From Vibrio sagamiensis NBRC 104589 (GTDB taxonomy: Bacteria > Pseudomonadota > Gammaproteobacteria > Enterobacterales > Vibrionaceae): a stretch of DNA of 64,000 nt. The notes under the pieces were generated by a model. That model had not been told where the DNA came from, ran no database searches, and saw only the letters and a program-made list of their open reading frames with translations. The stretch is taken from contig NZ_BJXJ01000006.1 of the NCBI RefSeq assembly GCF_007990935.1, positions 62,001-126,000 on the forward strand, given 5' to 3'. The position numbers were made by a program, and so were the translations under genes. Of the stretch, positions 28,188-36,485 are shown piece after piece (position 1 is the first letter of the stretch; the number at the start of each line of letters is the position of its first letter).

Positions 28188-28739
28188 ATGAATAAAAATT
28201 TTGTATTTAGTTTGGCTTTATTAGGATCCTTGGTTTCTCCGTCTATTTTTGCTGTTGATATTCAAATTAATATATCTGGGAAGATAAATATACCGCCTTG
28301 TCGAATTAACACTAATAGTACCATCGATATTCCATTTGGTAAAATAGCTAATTTTAAGATAGATGGCAGAAACTATGCACAACAAAAAACAGTTTCTGTT
28401 CAGTGTGATTATTACGAAAGTACCCCTTATATTCAGGTGCTTGGTGTTAAATTAGCTGGAGCTCCGGTTGATAATGTGCTGCGCGCAAATGCAGGAGCAA
28501 ATAATGATAAGTTAGGTATAGCTCTTTATCAAGGGGATAGCGTAAATGATAGCTATCCTTTAAAAATTGGTACAGGGGAACAAGGAAAGTTTGGTTATCG
28601 ATTAACTCGAGGTTTATCTGGAAGAGGTCCAAATCATAAGTTTACTTTTACATCAGTACCTTATGCTTTAGGAAATAATCGAGATTTAGTTAGTAATGCA
28701 TTTACGGCATCAGCAACGATGAGAATTTATTATTTATAA
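28188..28739 (+). CDS. Minor fimbrial subunit (MrpG-like position)
   Basis: Pilin-like protein of 183 residues. Signal peptide ends near IFA; the mature start VDIQINISGKINIPPCRINTNSTIDIPFGKI is typical of PapF/MrpG-like tip adaptors. The second cysteine is in VQCDYY and the end is ATMRIYYL. AAGGGT lies before the ATG. By position it links the shaft to the adhesin; between it and the adhesin lies the OmpA-like gene. Confidence 0.85.
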   Translation: MNKNFVFSLALLGSLVSPSIFAVDIQINISGKINIPPCRINTNSTIDIPFGKIANFKIDGRNYAQQKTVSVQCDYYESTPYIQVLGVKLAGAPVDNVLRANAGANNDKLGIALYQGDSVNDSYPLKIGTGEQGKFGYRLTRGLSGRGPNHKFTFTSVPYALGNNRDLVSNAFTASATMRIYYL

Positions 28740-28779
28740 TACTAATCAAATTAATCAATGAATTAACTAAAGGATTACT

Positions 28780-29265
28780 ATGAAAGTTAGGTGGCTATTA
28801 TTAGGCTTACTCTTATCAAATAGCGCAATAAGTGAAACTCCAGATAAAGTGGTATCAAAAAAATTGATACATAACAGTATTGTTGCATCGATATCATTTG
28901 ATTTTGATAGCGTAAAATTAAGTAAAAACGACATAAATGCATTAAAGCATGTAGCTTATTTGATTAAGAAAGAACCTAATATAAAGATTATATTAACGGG
29001 ACATACCGATAGTATTGGTGATGAAAAATATAATCAGGAGTTAGGATTAGAAAGAGCACATTCAGCGGTAGCGTTCTTAGAAAAGGAATTTGGAGTAAGT
29101 CGAGAAAAAATGGTGGTGAGAAGTCGAGGAGAAATGGACCCTATTGCATCAAATAAAACGGAGCAGGGTCGAGAATTGAATCGAAGAGTGGATGTGTATC
29201 TTCCAGAGTTTAGAGAAGGTTTATATCTGGATATAATAACTTGGAGTACTAATTATGCGAATTAA
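28780..29265 (+). CDS. OmpA C-terminal-domain protein within the fimbrial operon
   Basis: A 161-residue exported protein made almost only of an OmpA/MotB-type peptidoglycan-binding domain. Signal peptide MKVRWLLLGLLLSNSAIS, then ASISFDFDSVKLSKNDINALKHVA, TGHTDSIGDEKYNQELGLERAHSAV near residues 72-96 and RGRELNRRVDVYLPE near the end; the Asp and Arg that grip the peptide stem are both there. There is no beta-barrel and no lipobox cysteine. It could tie the usher region to the cell wall. An OmpA-domain gene is not part of the standard MR/P or type 1 set. AAAGGA precedes the ATG, and the adhesin gene overlaps its last 11 bases. Confidence 0.9.
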   Translation: MKVRWLLLGLLLSNSAISETPDKVVSKKLIHNSIVASISFDFDSVKLSKNDINALKHVAYLIKKEPNIKIILTGHTDSIGDEKYNQELGLERAHSAVAFLEKEFGVSREKMVVRSRGEMDPIASNKTEQGRELNRRVDVYLPEFREGLYLDIITWSTNYAN

Positions 29266-30262
29266 ATTATTGTTATTTTTATTATCAATTTCAACCGATA
29301 TTAATGCTGGTTGGCAAAATTTTCTCTTTGTAAGCCCATATAAAGGAAATTGGATTAGTACACCTGTTACTATAAATGACAAATCAGGAGAGGCTCGTAT
29401 GTCAGTAACCTTTCCCAAGACTTCTAGAATGGATGTTTTAGATACAAGGTGCTCAGATAATAGTATTGATGATGTATATGGAACAAGTACTTTTTGGATA
29501 CAGTACCCATCTTCATGGCAAACAGATAAAAGTTCAGGTTTAAAGTATTTAATAAATAGTAACTGGACTACTTCGTATGGAGTACGGGATGTTCCAAATT
29601 GGTCAACAAGAATATCTCGAAAAACTTTTTATTTTGAATTAAATAAGGTTTGCTGGAACCAGAGCGATCATGTAGGTGTCATTATTCCGGCGAGCTTAAG
29701 TTCTACAAGTATATTCACAGTTAAAATCAAAAGTGAGGCAGCTAGACCCGGTGTATATAATTTACAATTTCCATTTAGATGGATGTACGAAGAGTCAAAA
29801 CAAAGTGGTAACGGACCATCGTATTTTAATGAATGGGCAGCAGAAACACTTGCTAGGGATGCTCTCACTTGGTATGGTTCATTTTGGGTCACTGTTACAT
29901 CGCAATGTAAACTGTCTTCTTATAACACTATAAATTTAGAACATGGAGAGATGACTGCAGCAGAGGCGAAACGCAACAAAACTCGTCCTCATTCTATAAA
30001 CATTAGTTGTAAAGAAACTGTACCGGTCAAATTGAAACTAACTGGAAATATCCCTGTTTCAGGAAAAACAGCAAACTTCACTCAATGTGGTATAGGTGGT
30101 AGTTGTGAATTATTATTTGATAATGATAAATCCGAAAAGAATATTACCATATCAAAATCAAGTTCTACAAATGTCTCAATCACATCTACCTATCATCCAA
30201 CAGATATAATAAAAGAGGGCTCTTTTTCTGGAAGTGGAACTCTGACGTTTTTAGTTATGTAA
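29255..30262 (+). CDS. Probable two-domain fimbrial tip adhesin
   Basis: A 335-residue exported protein at the end of the operon, the place of MrpH/FimH-type adhesins. Signal peptide ends near INAG. Residues 20-210 form a Trp/Tyr/Ser-rich domain with no family I can name (WQNFLFVSPYKGNW, WIQYPSSWQ, FPFRWMYEES), suitable for receptor binding. Residues 215-335 look like a pilin domain: VTVTSQCKLSSYNTINLEHG, INISCKET, and the terminal strand GSFSGSGTLTFLVM. The ATG overlaps the OmpA-like gene by 11 bases. Ligand unknown; base composition is among the most AT-rich in the window. Confidence 0.75.
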   Translation: MRIKLLLFLLSISTDINAGWQNFLFVSPYKGNWISTPVTINDKSGEARMSVTFPKTSRMDVLDTRCSDNSIDDVYGTSTFWIQYPSSWQTDKSSGLKYLINSNWTTSYGVRDVPNWSTRISRKTFYFELNKVCWNQSDHVGVIIPASLSSTSIFTVKIKSEAARPGVYNLQFPFRWMYEESKQSGNGPSYFNEWAAETLARDALTWYGSFWVTVTSQCKLSSYNTINLEHGEMTAAEAKRNKTRPHSINISCKETVPVKLKLTGNIPVSGKTANFTQCGIGGSCELLFDNDKSEKNITISKSSSTNVSITSTYHPTDIIKEGSFSGSGTLTFLVM

Positions 30263-31039
30263 TTAATTACTCTATATAAAATTTCCCCATTGCTTTTGTT
30301 AGTTCTTCATGCAATGTTTGCACCTTATATTGGTCATAAGTATGATTTAGCATCTTTTTCTCATGATTAAGTCATATGAATATTCCAGAAGTATTTTGAT
30401 AAACCTATGTACATAAAAACCTGTTGAGTTTCAGTTTTTTATGTGATTTGTGTTTTTTGTGAGGGTATGAGAGGGAAAAATAGGCTTTATTTCATATAAA
30501 GTAAGAAATTTTGACCGTGTATATGGTGAATATTCTTTGCTTCATGATTCACCTCAGCACTCAAGATCTCTTTATTTTTTCCATTGTGACGCTGTTACGC
30601 GTGAAGGCGTGACGTAATTTAGGTTACTGTGCTTAGGGTTGTACCAGCGTTCGTTGCAGAAGTTGTGATGCGAACTGAGCACATTTACGTTCATACGCCT
30701 CATAACCCACGATTTTTCGGCTGTAGATATCCTCAATGACGTACAGATAATAGTGCTGGTCTAGAGCCTTTGAAGGCAAGTAAGTGATATCCCATATATA
30801 GACTTGGCTTGAGCATGTTGCTGTATATCTTCATATTTCACTTTAAATATCTGTGACTATAGTTACAAATAACTATTAATTATTCTGACAAACCATGATC
30901 ACAGTTCCAAAAACTGAAATATAAAATAAATATAAATGGTGGTAGGTTTAATAAAATAGATTGGCGCCAATTCAAGAACCGAGCGTCATAGATCTTAAAA
31001 TTAACGATTAACCCTATTTTCTGATGTTGAATAATATTT
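30263..31039. other. 0.8-kb gap between fimbrial and siderophore loci
   Basis: AT-rich and without an intact gene. It holds a short IS3-family transposase fragment (30633-30822) on the minus strand and, close to 31.0 kb, presumably the promoter of the condensation-like gene. No clear terminator follows the adhesin gene. Confidence 0.7.
30633..30822 (-). pseudogene. IS3-family transposase (OrfB) fragment
   Basis: Minus-strand translation runs ...SSQVYIWDITYLPSKALD, then YYLYVIEDIYSRKIVGYE, then ERKCAQFASQLLQRTLVQP and a stop at 30633-30635. WDITYLP carries the first Asp of the IS3/rve DDE catalytic triad, and the YLYVIEDIYSRKIVGYE stretch is typical of IS3-group OrfB. Only about 63 codons survive; both sides and the terminal repeats are missing, so it cannot move. 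Confidence 0.88.
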
Positions 31040-32389
31040 ATGACTTTATCCATTGCTCGTAAGCTAAGTATGGCTGAATCTTCATTTTTTAATAATGGTT
31101 GTAATAACATTAATGTAATTGCAGTTAACTTATCTAATAAACTTGATATAAATGTTCTTCAGCAGGCGGCAAATGAAGTTATGTCGATACATCCTGCATT
31201 GAGAAGAACCATTATTAATAAACAAGGAACGGTAGAGTTTTTAAGCGCTTCTCAATCTTTAATCGTTGAAGAGTACCAGGCCTCATCTTGGGAGCAAATC
31301 GTTAAAGACAGCCTTCAAGCTCCCTTTCTAGAAGAGGGCGATTATTTCTGGAAGCTCACTCAAGTGGTTGATAATCAAAGGCCCGAGTCCAGTACCTTGT
31401 TGCTATTCCTACATTTGAGTATCAGTGACAGCGTCGGTGGGATGATTTTAGTTAATGATCTTATTAAGAATTATCATTTATTGTGCTCAGGGGAAAGCGT
31501 TGTTCAAAAGCAAAGAGAAGTATTACCAGATTTATTGACTTTACAAAATAATCAACGTACTTATCAAGATAGTCTTACGCACCAAAATAGTTCATCGAAC
31601 CAAAATAGCTTTACTCATCAATTACTTAATACTCAGTTGGATTATCATAATAGCCAGAGTGGTTCAGATTTAAAAGACAGTACAGAAAATAACGAATATT
31701 ATAATGATTTCTGTTATTTATTAGGTAAAGAATCAAACTTAGAAAAGTTAAAGGAAATATGTTCTGTAAGACGAATCGATATAGACTTGATATTATTTCT
31801 GACGGCAAATTGGGCGATAGCAAAATTTGAATGGCAGCAACAGGCATCGCTGCAAGAGACGATAAGAATTAATATGAGTATGGATATTAATGAGCGTAAT
31901 AATCTCCTTTCACCTCTTGGCTATAACGATATTCAGTCTTTAACGAGTACATTGCCTTGGAAAAGTCATATCCAATTATCAGATACATTTTGGGATAGCA
32001 TTGAAACTTTAAATAAACTGCTGCAGTCTCGGCTTCCATATACCCATGACTTTGAGCAGTTGCAGGAACATTTACTGCGAAACAATCAACCGGGTTGGTT
32101 AACCGATGCACATTTCTCTTCTTTAGTGGGCTTTCCGCTCCAGAAACACTATGAGCAGGGGACAATAGAACACATTCACCTGATACGCTCACATTGGGCT
32201 CCACTTTATGGGCGGTATGCCTTTTTAGCCAATTCTGTAAATGGACTTTCTTATACGATCGTTGCTCAGAAACATGATGCCGATAATGCAAAAACGATGA
32301 TCAAATACTGGAGAGACCTGGTTGAAGAGTGGGTAATCAGTGAGGAAGAGTTTGCGTTAGAAGATTTTGTAAGGACGCGCGTTAGTTGA
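31040..32389 (+). CDS. Free-standing condensation/acyltransferase-superfamily protein with degenerate active-site motif
   Basis: A 449-residue cytoplasmic protein at the left end of the siderophore locus. The start (SIARKLSMAESSFF), LQQAANEVMSIHPALRRTI near residues 45-63 and the C-terminal acyltransferase-like layout place it in the NRPS condensation / PapA5-like superfamily. The motif expected as HHxxxDG reads H125-L126-S-I-S-D130-S131, so the usual catalytic second His is Leu. Residues about 165-220 are an Asn/Gln/Ser-rich insertion. It might acylate or tailor the siderophore, or be a structural homologue without activity. VibH-like enzymes are free-standing too, but I do not see close identity. 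The ribosome site is weak; M11 is an alternative start. Confidence 0.6.
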   Translation: MTLSIARKLSMAESSFFNNGCNNINVIAVNLSNKLDINVLQQAANEVMSIHPALRRTIINKQGTVEFLSASQSLIVEEYQASSWEQIVKDSLQAPFLEEGDYFWKLTQVVDNQRPESSTLLLFLHLSISDSVGGMILVNDLIKNYHLLCSGESVVQKQREVLPDLLTLQNNQRTYQDSLTHQNSSSNQNSFTHQLLNTQLDYHNSQSGSDLKDSTENNEYYNDFCYLLGKESNLEKLKEICSVRRIDIDLILFLTANWAIAKFEWQQQASLQETIRINMSMDINERNNLLSPLGYNDIQSLTSTLPWKSHIQLSDTFWDSIETLNKLLQSRLPYTHDFEQLQEHLLRNNQPGWLTDAHFSSLVGFPLQKHYEQGTIEHIHLIRSHWAPLYGRYAFLANSVNGLSYTIVAQKHDADNAKTMIKYWRDLVEEWVISEEEFALEDFVRTRVS

Positions 32390-32488
32390 GTATTGCTCGA
32401 TTAAACGTCCTTAGCCCACAGATTTTGATAACGATTCTTCATGTTGAACGACTATACCCTGCAGCGCTGCCTAAACTTGCCTTACCGC

Positions 32489-33280
32489 TTAAAAGGTAGC
32501 GCCACCGTCGACTCTTAGATCGTGCATCGTAATATGGCTTGCTTTGTCACTCAGTAAGAACTCGATAGCGTCGGTAATTTCCTCAGGTTCAGCAATTTTA
32601 TTTAATGGAATACCAAGACGTCGACAATTTAAGTCACCTTGGATGACGTCTCGCTCGGCATGTTCCTTATTCCAAAGCTGAGTCTGCATCGGAGTTCGAG
32701 TGCTTCCCGGGCTAACAATATTACATCGAATACCATACTGAGCCACCTCTTGTGCCAAACATTTTACCCACATGTGGATGCCCGCTTTAGAGGCGCAATA
32801 AGCCGACATATTCACTCTTGGTGTATCTGCTGCATTTGAGCCAATAACGACCACCGATCCCTTTAAATTATGATCAACCAGCATCTTAACCAACTGCTGA
32901 GTAAGTAATAGGGTACCTTTGAGGTTAACGTTGATAATGTTATCTAATGCTTCTGGTTTCAACTCCAACGCTGAGGAAATAGAGAGTGTTCCTGCACACA
33001 TTACGATATGTGTTGGTAAAAGCTTGTCTTGTAGTAAATATTGACATGCCGATTGAATCGAGTGCCAATCAGATAAATCAAAAGGTAGGAGAGTGGTACG
33101 ATCCTGCTGTACTTTGGAAAGGCTTACGTACAGTTCTTCCAATGTGGAACGGTCAAGATCACAGGCAATAACTCTTGCTCCTTGTGCTAATAAGCGCTTT
33201 GTACAAGACAATCCGATTCCTTGTCCTGCTCCAGTCACAAGACAGAGTTTATCTGCGAAAATAGACAGATGTTCTTGCAT
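32489..33280 (-). CDS. entA: 2,3-dihydro-2,3-dihydroxybenzoate dehydrogenase
   Basis: Short-chain dehydrogenase making 2,3-dihydroxybenzoate (DHB) with NAD. 263 residues from the ATG at 33278-33280 (GAGAGG upstream); a TTG at 33295 would add five. The cofactor motif TGAGQGIG is near residue 14, the catalytic Tyr-Lys is in YCASKAG near residue 150, and PGSTRTPMQTQLW is the family stretch behind the active site. It is divergent from entC-E-B-F across a region with two candidate Fur boxes. In vibrios the equivalent gene goes by locus-specific names such as vabA or vibA. Confidence 0.93.
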   Translation of the reverse strand: MQEHLSIFADKLCLVTGAGQGIGLSCTKRLLAQGARVIACDLDRSTLEELYVSLSKVQQDRTTLLPFDLSDWHSIQSACQYLLQDKLLPTHIVMCAGTLSISSALELKPEALDNIINVNLKGTLLLTQQLVKMLVDHNLKGSVVVIGSNAADTPRVNMSAYCASKAGIHMWVKCLAQEVAQYGIRCNIVSPGSTRTPMQTQLWNKEHAERDVIQGDLNCRRLGIPLNKIAEPEEITDAIEFLLSDKASHITMHDLRVDGGATF

Positions 33281-33329
33281 AAATTGGCCTCTCAATGACT
33301 TACGATCGTAGGTTTCTTACTTATTTTAA

Positions 33330-33344
33330 TGATAATGATTTTTA
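33330..33344. promoter_or_regulatory. Candidate Fur box (entA side)
   Basis: TGATAAT-G-ATTTTTA agrees with the 7-1-7 Fur inverted repeat at 12 of 14 arm positions, inside an A/T-rich divergent promoter region, 50 bases before the entA start. Confidence 0.6.
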
Positions 33345-33431
33345 TTCCCCCTTTCTTTTTGAATAAGATAAATTTGTGAAGTTGGTGGTAAATAACATCA
33401 ATCTATAAATTTTCCACATCACAAATACAAA

Positions 33432-33446
33432 TGATAATAGTTATTA
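33432..33446. promoter_or_regulatory. Candidate Fur box (entC side)
   Basis: TGATAAT-A-GTTATTA matches the 7-1-7 Fur repeat at 12 of 14 arm positions, about 110 bases before the entC start. Iron repression of the biosynthetic operon is inferred. Confidence 0.6.
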
Positions 33447-33557
33447 ATAATACTTGTGTAAGTGCAACTCTATGTGTAATCTCTGCATTTCAAATGAGAT
33501 TGAGTCTCATTTGTGAGTGGATAATTTAAACTTACAAATACAGTTTGAGAGACAACT

Positions 33558-34808
33558 ATGCTTCGTAACTTAATTGGGAGCCGCGATATGTTCACGGAGT
33601 GCCTTGGTGATCATACGAGTGGTACGCTGTTCTTTTTTAGTTCACCGACAGTGGCATTATTAGCTCAAGGCATTTCTGCAGAGTTTTCCCAACCCGTCAA
33701 ATTTTCTCAATTAGATGAAAAAATTAAACAATTGCTTAGCTCAGCGAAAACAGCGGACAATGATAATCCTATAGCGGTTGGTGTGATTCCATTTTCCGAG
33801 CAACAACCTGTTCATTTTATTGTTCCTGAGCGTCTTGTGACTAGTGCGCCAATTCGGCCAAATACCATTACCGATAAAGATAAGGCGCAGCAAAAAGATA
33901 AAAGGGCCAATACTGATGGCAGTGGTTCTTGTGTCTTAACTTCTCAACATTCTATTCCAAGCAATGAGGATTATCTGCGCAGTGTTGAAGCTGCTGAGCG
34001 TTTCTGCCGTGACAAAAATGATGCTCTGGAGAAAGTGGTGCTTTCAAGGACGGTTTTAGTTGAAACACAGCAAGACATTGATCGCGCTCATTTACTCAAA
34101 GAACTTCTTAAACAAAACCCCAGTGGGTACACTTTTTCAACCTCACTCGGACAACTTTCTCCCGAAAAACATCTGATGGGATCGAGCCCAGAATTGTTGG
34201 TATCGCTGAAAGGGTCACACGTTTGCTCAAATCCTTTGGCGGGATCACGTCGTCGTTGTGACAATGAATCGATCAACCAGCAACAAGCAGAGTTAATGAT
34301 GGAAAGCAGTAAAGATCTCCATGAACATGCAGTAGTGGTCGATATGGTCGAAAAAGCTTTGCAGCCATGGTGTGATCAACTTTATGTACCAATGGTCCCA
34401 TCAGTAGTCGAAACTTGCGCCATGTTGCATTTATCTACTCGTATTGAAGGTGTTGCATCGTCTTCTGAAGTGAGTGCATTACAACTGGCATGTGCACTGC
34501 ATCCCACGCCAGCAGTGTGCGGTTATCCGACCAATAAAGCCTATGAGTTTATTCGTGAAGCTGAACCTTTTGAACGTGGCTATTTTACCGGTCTTGTCGG
34601 CTGGGTCGATGCGCGCGGTAACGGAGAGTGGGTGGTCGTGATTCGTTGTGCTGAAGTGGACAAACAAAGCCTAAAAGCCTATGCAGGTGCCGGTATTGTA
34701 ACGAGTTCTGATCCTCAAAGTGAGTTGGAAGAGACTGCCAATAAAATGCGGACTATCTTCAATGCGGTAGGAATTGATTTGGAAACGGCCTGTGAGGTAG
34801 TGACATGA
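33558..34808 (+). CDS. entC: Isochorismate synthase
   Basis: Chorismate-utilising enzyme that commits chorismate to DHB synthesis; 416 residues. Family blocks are ALEKVVLSRT near residue 157, MGSSPELLVSLKG near residue 210, LAGSRRR near residue 228, LHPTPAVCGYP near residue 314 and GYFTGLVGWVDARGNGEWVVVIRCAEV near residue 340, matching EntC/DhbC rather than MenF in layout. It is the first gene of the entC-E-B-F operon; its stop overlaps the entE start by four bases. The amino-terminal 120 residues are more variable and Gln/Asp-rich. Confidence 0.93.
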   Translation: MLRNLIGSRDMFTECLGDHTSGTLFFFSSPTVALLAQGISAEFSQPVKFSQLDEKIKQLLSSAKTADNDNPIAVGVIPFSEQQPVHFIVPERLVTSAPIRPNTITDKDKAQQKDKRANTDGSGSCVLTSQHSIPSNEDYLRSVEAAERFCRDKNDALEKVVLSRTVLVETQQDIDRAHLLKELLKQNPSGYTFSTSLGQLSPEKHLMGSSPELLVSLKGSHVCSNPLAGSRRRCDNESINQQQAELMMESSKDLHEHAVVVDMVEKALQPWCDQLYVPMVPSVVETCAMLHLSTRIEGVASSSEVSALQLACALHPTPAVCGYPTNKAYEFIREAEPFERGYFTGLVGWVDARGNGEWVVVIRCAEVDKQSLKAYAGAGIVTSSDPQSELEETANKMRTIFNAVGIDLETACEVVT

Positions 34809-36418
34809 GTTCATCGGATATGTCATTGGATTGGACACCCTGGCCAGAAACATTCGCTACTAGATATTGTGAAGAAGGGTATTGGACCTCTCAAACGTTA
34901 CCTGAAATGCTAGAACTGACCGCCAAGAAACACCCGCACAAGGTGGCGATTATTGATCAACATGGGCAATGGACTTATCAAATCTTCAAGCAGCAGGTTG
35001 ATCAACTGGCAACTGGATTTCAGCAACGGCTTCAGTTGCAAGCAGGCGATAAAGCCGTTATTCATCTTACAAATACAGCCGCCTTTTATTTCAGCTTTTT
35101 TGCCTTACTTAAAATTGGTGTGCAGCCAGTATTAGCCTTGCCGGCACATCGCTATGCAGAGATTCAGTACTTTTGTCATTTTTCTAAAGCCAAAGTGCTG
35201 ATTACTGAGCAACAAGCAGGGGTAGATATGGTGGCGATCACGCAAAGAGTGGCATCACACACACCCAGTCTAGAGAACGTCGTTTGGGCAGGAGGTGGTC
35301 AAACGCCAGCAGAAGCAACGACGCTGCACAGTTTGTTGTTACCTGATATCGAATTAGATGCCCAAAGACCCCCTGACTTTGCATTTTTTCAATTATCGGG
35401 TGGAACGACAGGAACGCCTAAACTTATCCCTCGTACCCATGCGGATTATCTTTACAGTGTCCGTGCGAGTAATCAAATTTGTCAGTTTAGTAGCGAAACG
35501 CGCTACTTATGTGTCCTACCAGCGGCGCATAATTTTCCTTTAAGCTCCCCTGGGGCTCTAGGGTGTTTTATGGCGGGTGGAACCGTGGTGATGTGCCCTG
35601 ACCCAAGTCCGGCAACCGCTTTTCATTTAATTGAAAAGTATCGTATTAACGTGGCAGCACTGGTCCCTCCATTGGCAGCATTATGGCTTGAAGAGGCTGC
35701 TCAAACTCAATGTGATCTTTCATCTTTGGCTGTGCTGCAGGTTGGAGGCGCGAGATTTAGCCCTGCTGTCGCCAAGCGAGTTCAACCGGAACTAGGTTGT
35801 GTGTTGCAGCAGGTCTTTGGTATGGCTGAAGGCCTAGTGAATTACACGCGTTTAGACGATCCTGAATCAATCATCACTCAGACACAAGGGCGGCCAATGT
35901 CTGCTGCGGATGAAGTGTTAGTGTTAGATGAGCTTGGGCACGCTGTCCCGGTTGGGAGCGCTGGAAGGCTGTTTACACGGGGGCCGTATACGATTCGTGG
36001 TTATTATCAAGCGTATGAGCATAATCAGGAAGTATTTGATGGAGAGGGTTTTTACTGCACAGGAGATATCGTCATACAAGATCAAGACGGTAACTTGCAA
36101 GTGGTGGGACGTGATAAGGCTCAGATCAATCGAGGCGGAGAGAAAGTGGCGTCTGAGGAAATAGAGCATCATTTAATCGAACATCCCGCAGTTCATGATG
36201 CTGCTGTATTTGCTATCGCGGATGACTTTTTAGGTGAACGAAGTTGTGCTGCTTTAGTTTCTCGACACTCGTCATTAAAACCCATCGAGATTAAACGCTT
36301 TTTGAGAGAGAAAGGCGTGGCCGATTTCAAGATCCCCGATCGTATTGTTTTTGTCGATTCCTTACCAAAAACGCCTGTTGGTAAAGTGAATAAAAGTAAG
36401 CTTCTAGAGGTTATTTAA
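34805..36418 (+). CDS. entE: 2,3-dihydroxybenzoate-AMP ligase
   Basis: Stand-alone aryl-adenylating enzyme of 537 residues that activates DHB and loads it onto the aryl carrier domain of the EntB homologue. Motifs: FFQLSGGTTGTPKLIPRTHADY near residue 195, QVFGMAEGLVNYTRLDD near residue 338, YCTGDIVIQDQDGNLQVVGRDKAQINRGGEKV near residue 417, and the C-terminal catalytic lysine in LPKTPVGKVNKSKL. The HADY and FGMAEG patterns are those of DHB-specific enzymes such as DhbE and EntE. Translationally coupled to entC. Confidence 0.95.
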   Translation: MSSSDMSLDWTPWPETFATRYCEEGYWTSQTLPEMLELTAKKHPHKVAIIDQHGQWTYQIFKQQVDQLATGFQQRLQLQAGDKAVIHLTNTAAFYFSFFALLKIGVQPVLALPAHRYAEIQYFCHFSKAKVLITEQQAGVDMVAITQRVASHTPSLENVVWAGGGQTPAEATTLHSLLLPDIELDAQRPPDFAFFQLSGGTTGTPKLIPRTHADYLYSVRASNQICQFSSETRYLCVLPAAHNFPLSSPGALGCFMAGGTVVMCPDPSPATAFHLIEKYRINVAALVPPLAALWLEEAAQTQCDLSSLAVLQVGGARFSPAVAKRVQPELGCVLQQVFGMAEGLVNYTRLDDPESIITQTQGRPMSAADEVLVLDELGHAVPVGSAGRLFTRGPYTIRGYYQAYEHNQEVFDGEGFYCTGDIVIQDQDGNLQVVGRDKAQINRGGEKVASEEIEHHLIEHPAVHDAAVFAIADDFLGERSCAALVSRHSSLKPIEIKRFLREKGVADFKIPDRIVFVDSLPKTPVGKVNKSKLLEVI

Positions 36419-36485
36419 CCAAGAGCGACTCTCCCCATTGTGACATACATGGTCTGTTATTTTTTAAAGCACTCAAGGAAAGATT

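Noticed and set aside
21271..31039. Integrative element inserted at tRNA-Arg with attL/attR
   Set aside because: No duplicate of the tRNA 3' end (around TTCGAATCCTAC) and no integrase were found, so only a general horizontal-gain argument remains.
31040..32389. Calling the condensation-like gene vibH
   Set aside because: The catalytic motif is altered and the sequence does not follow VibH closely; only superfamily membership is supported.
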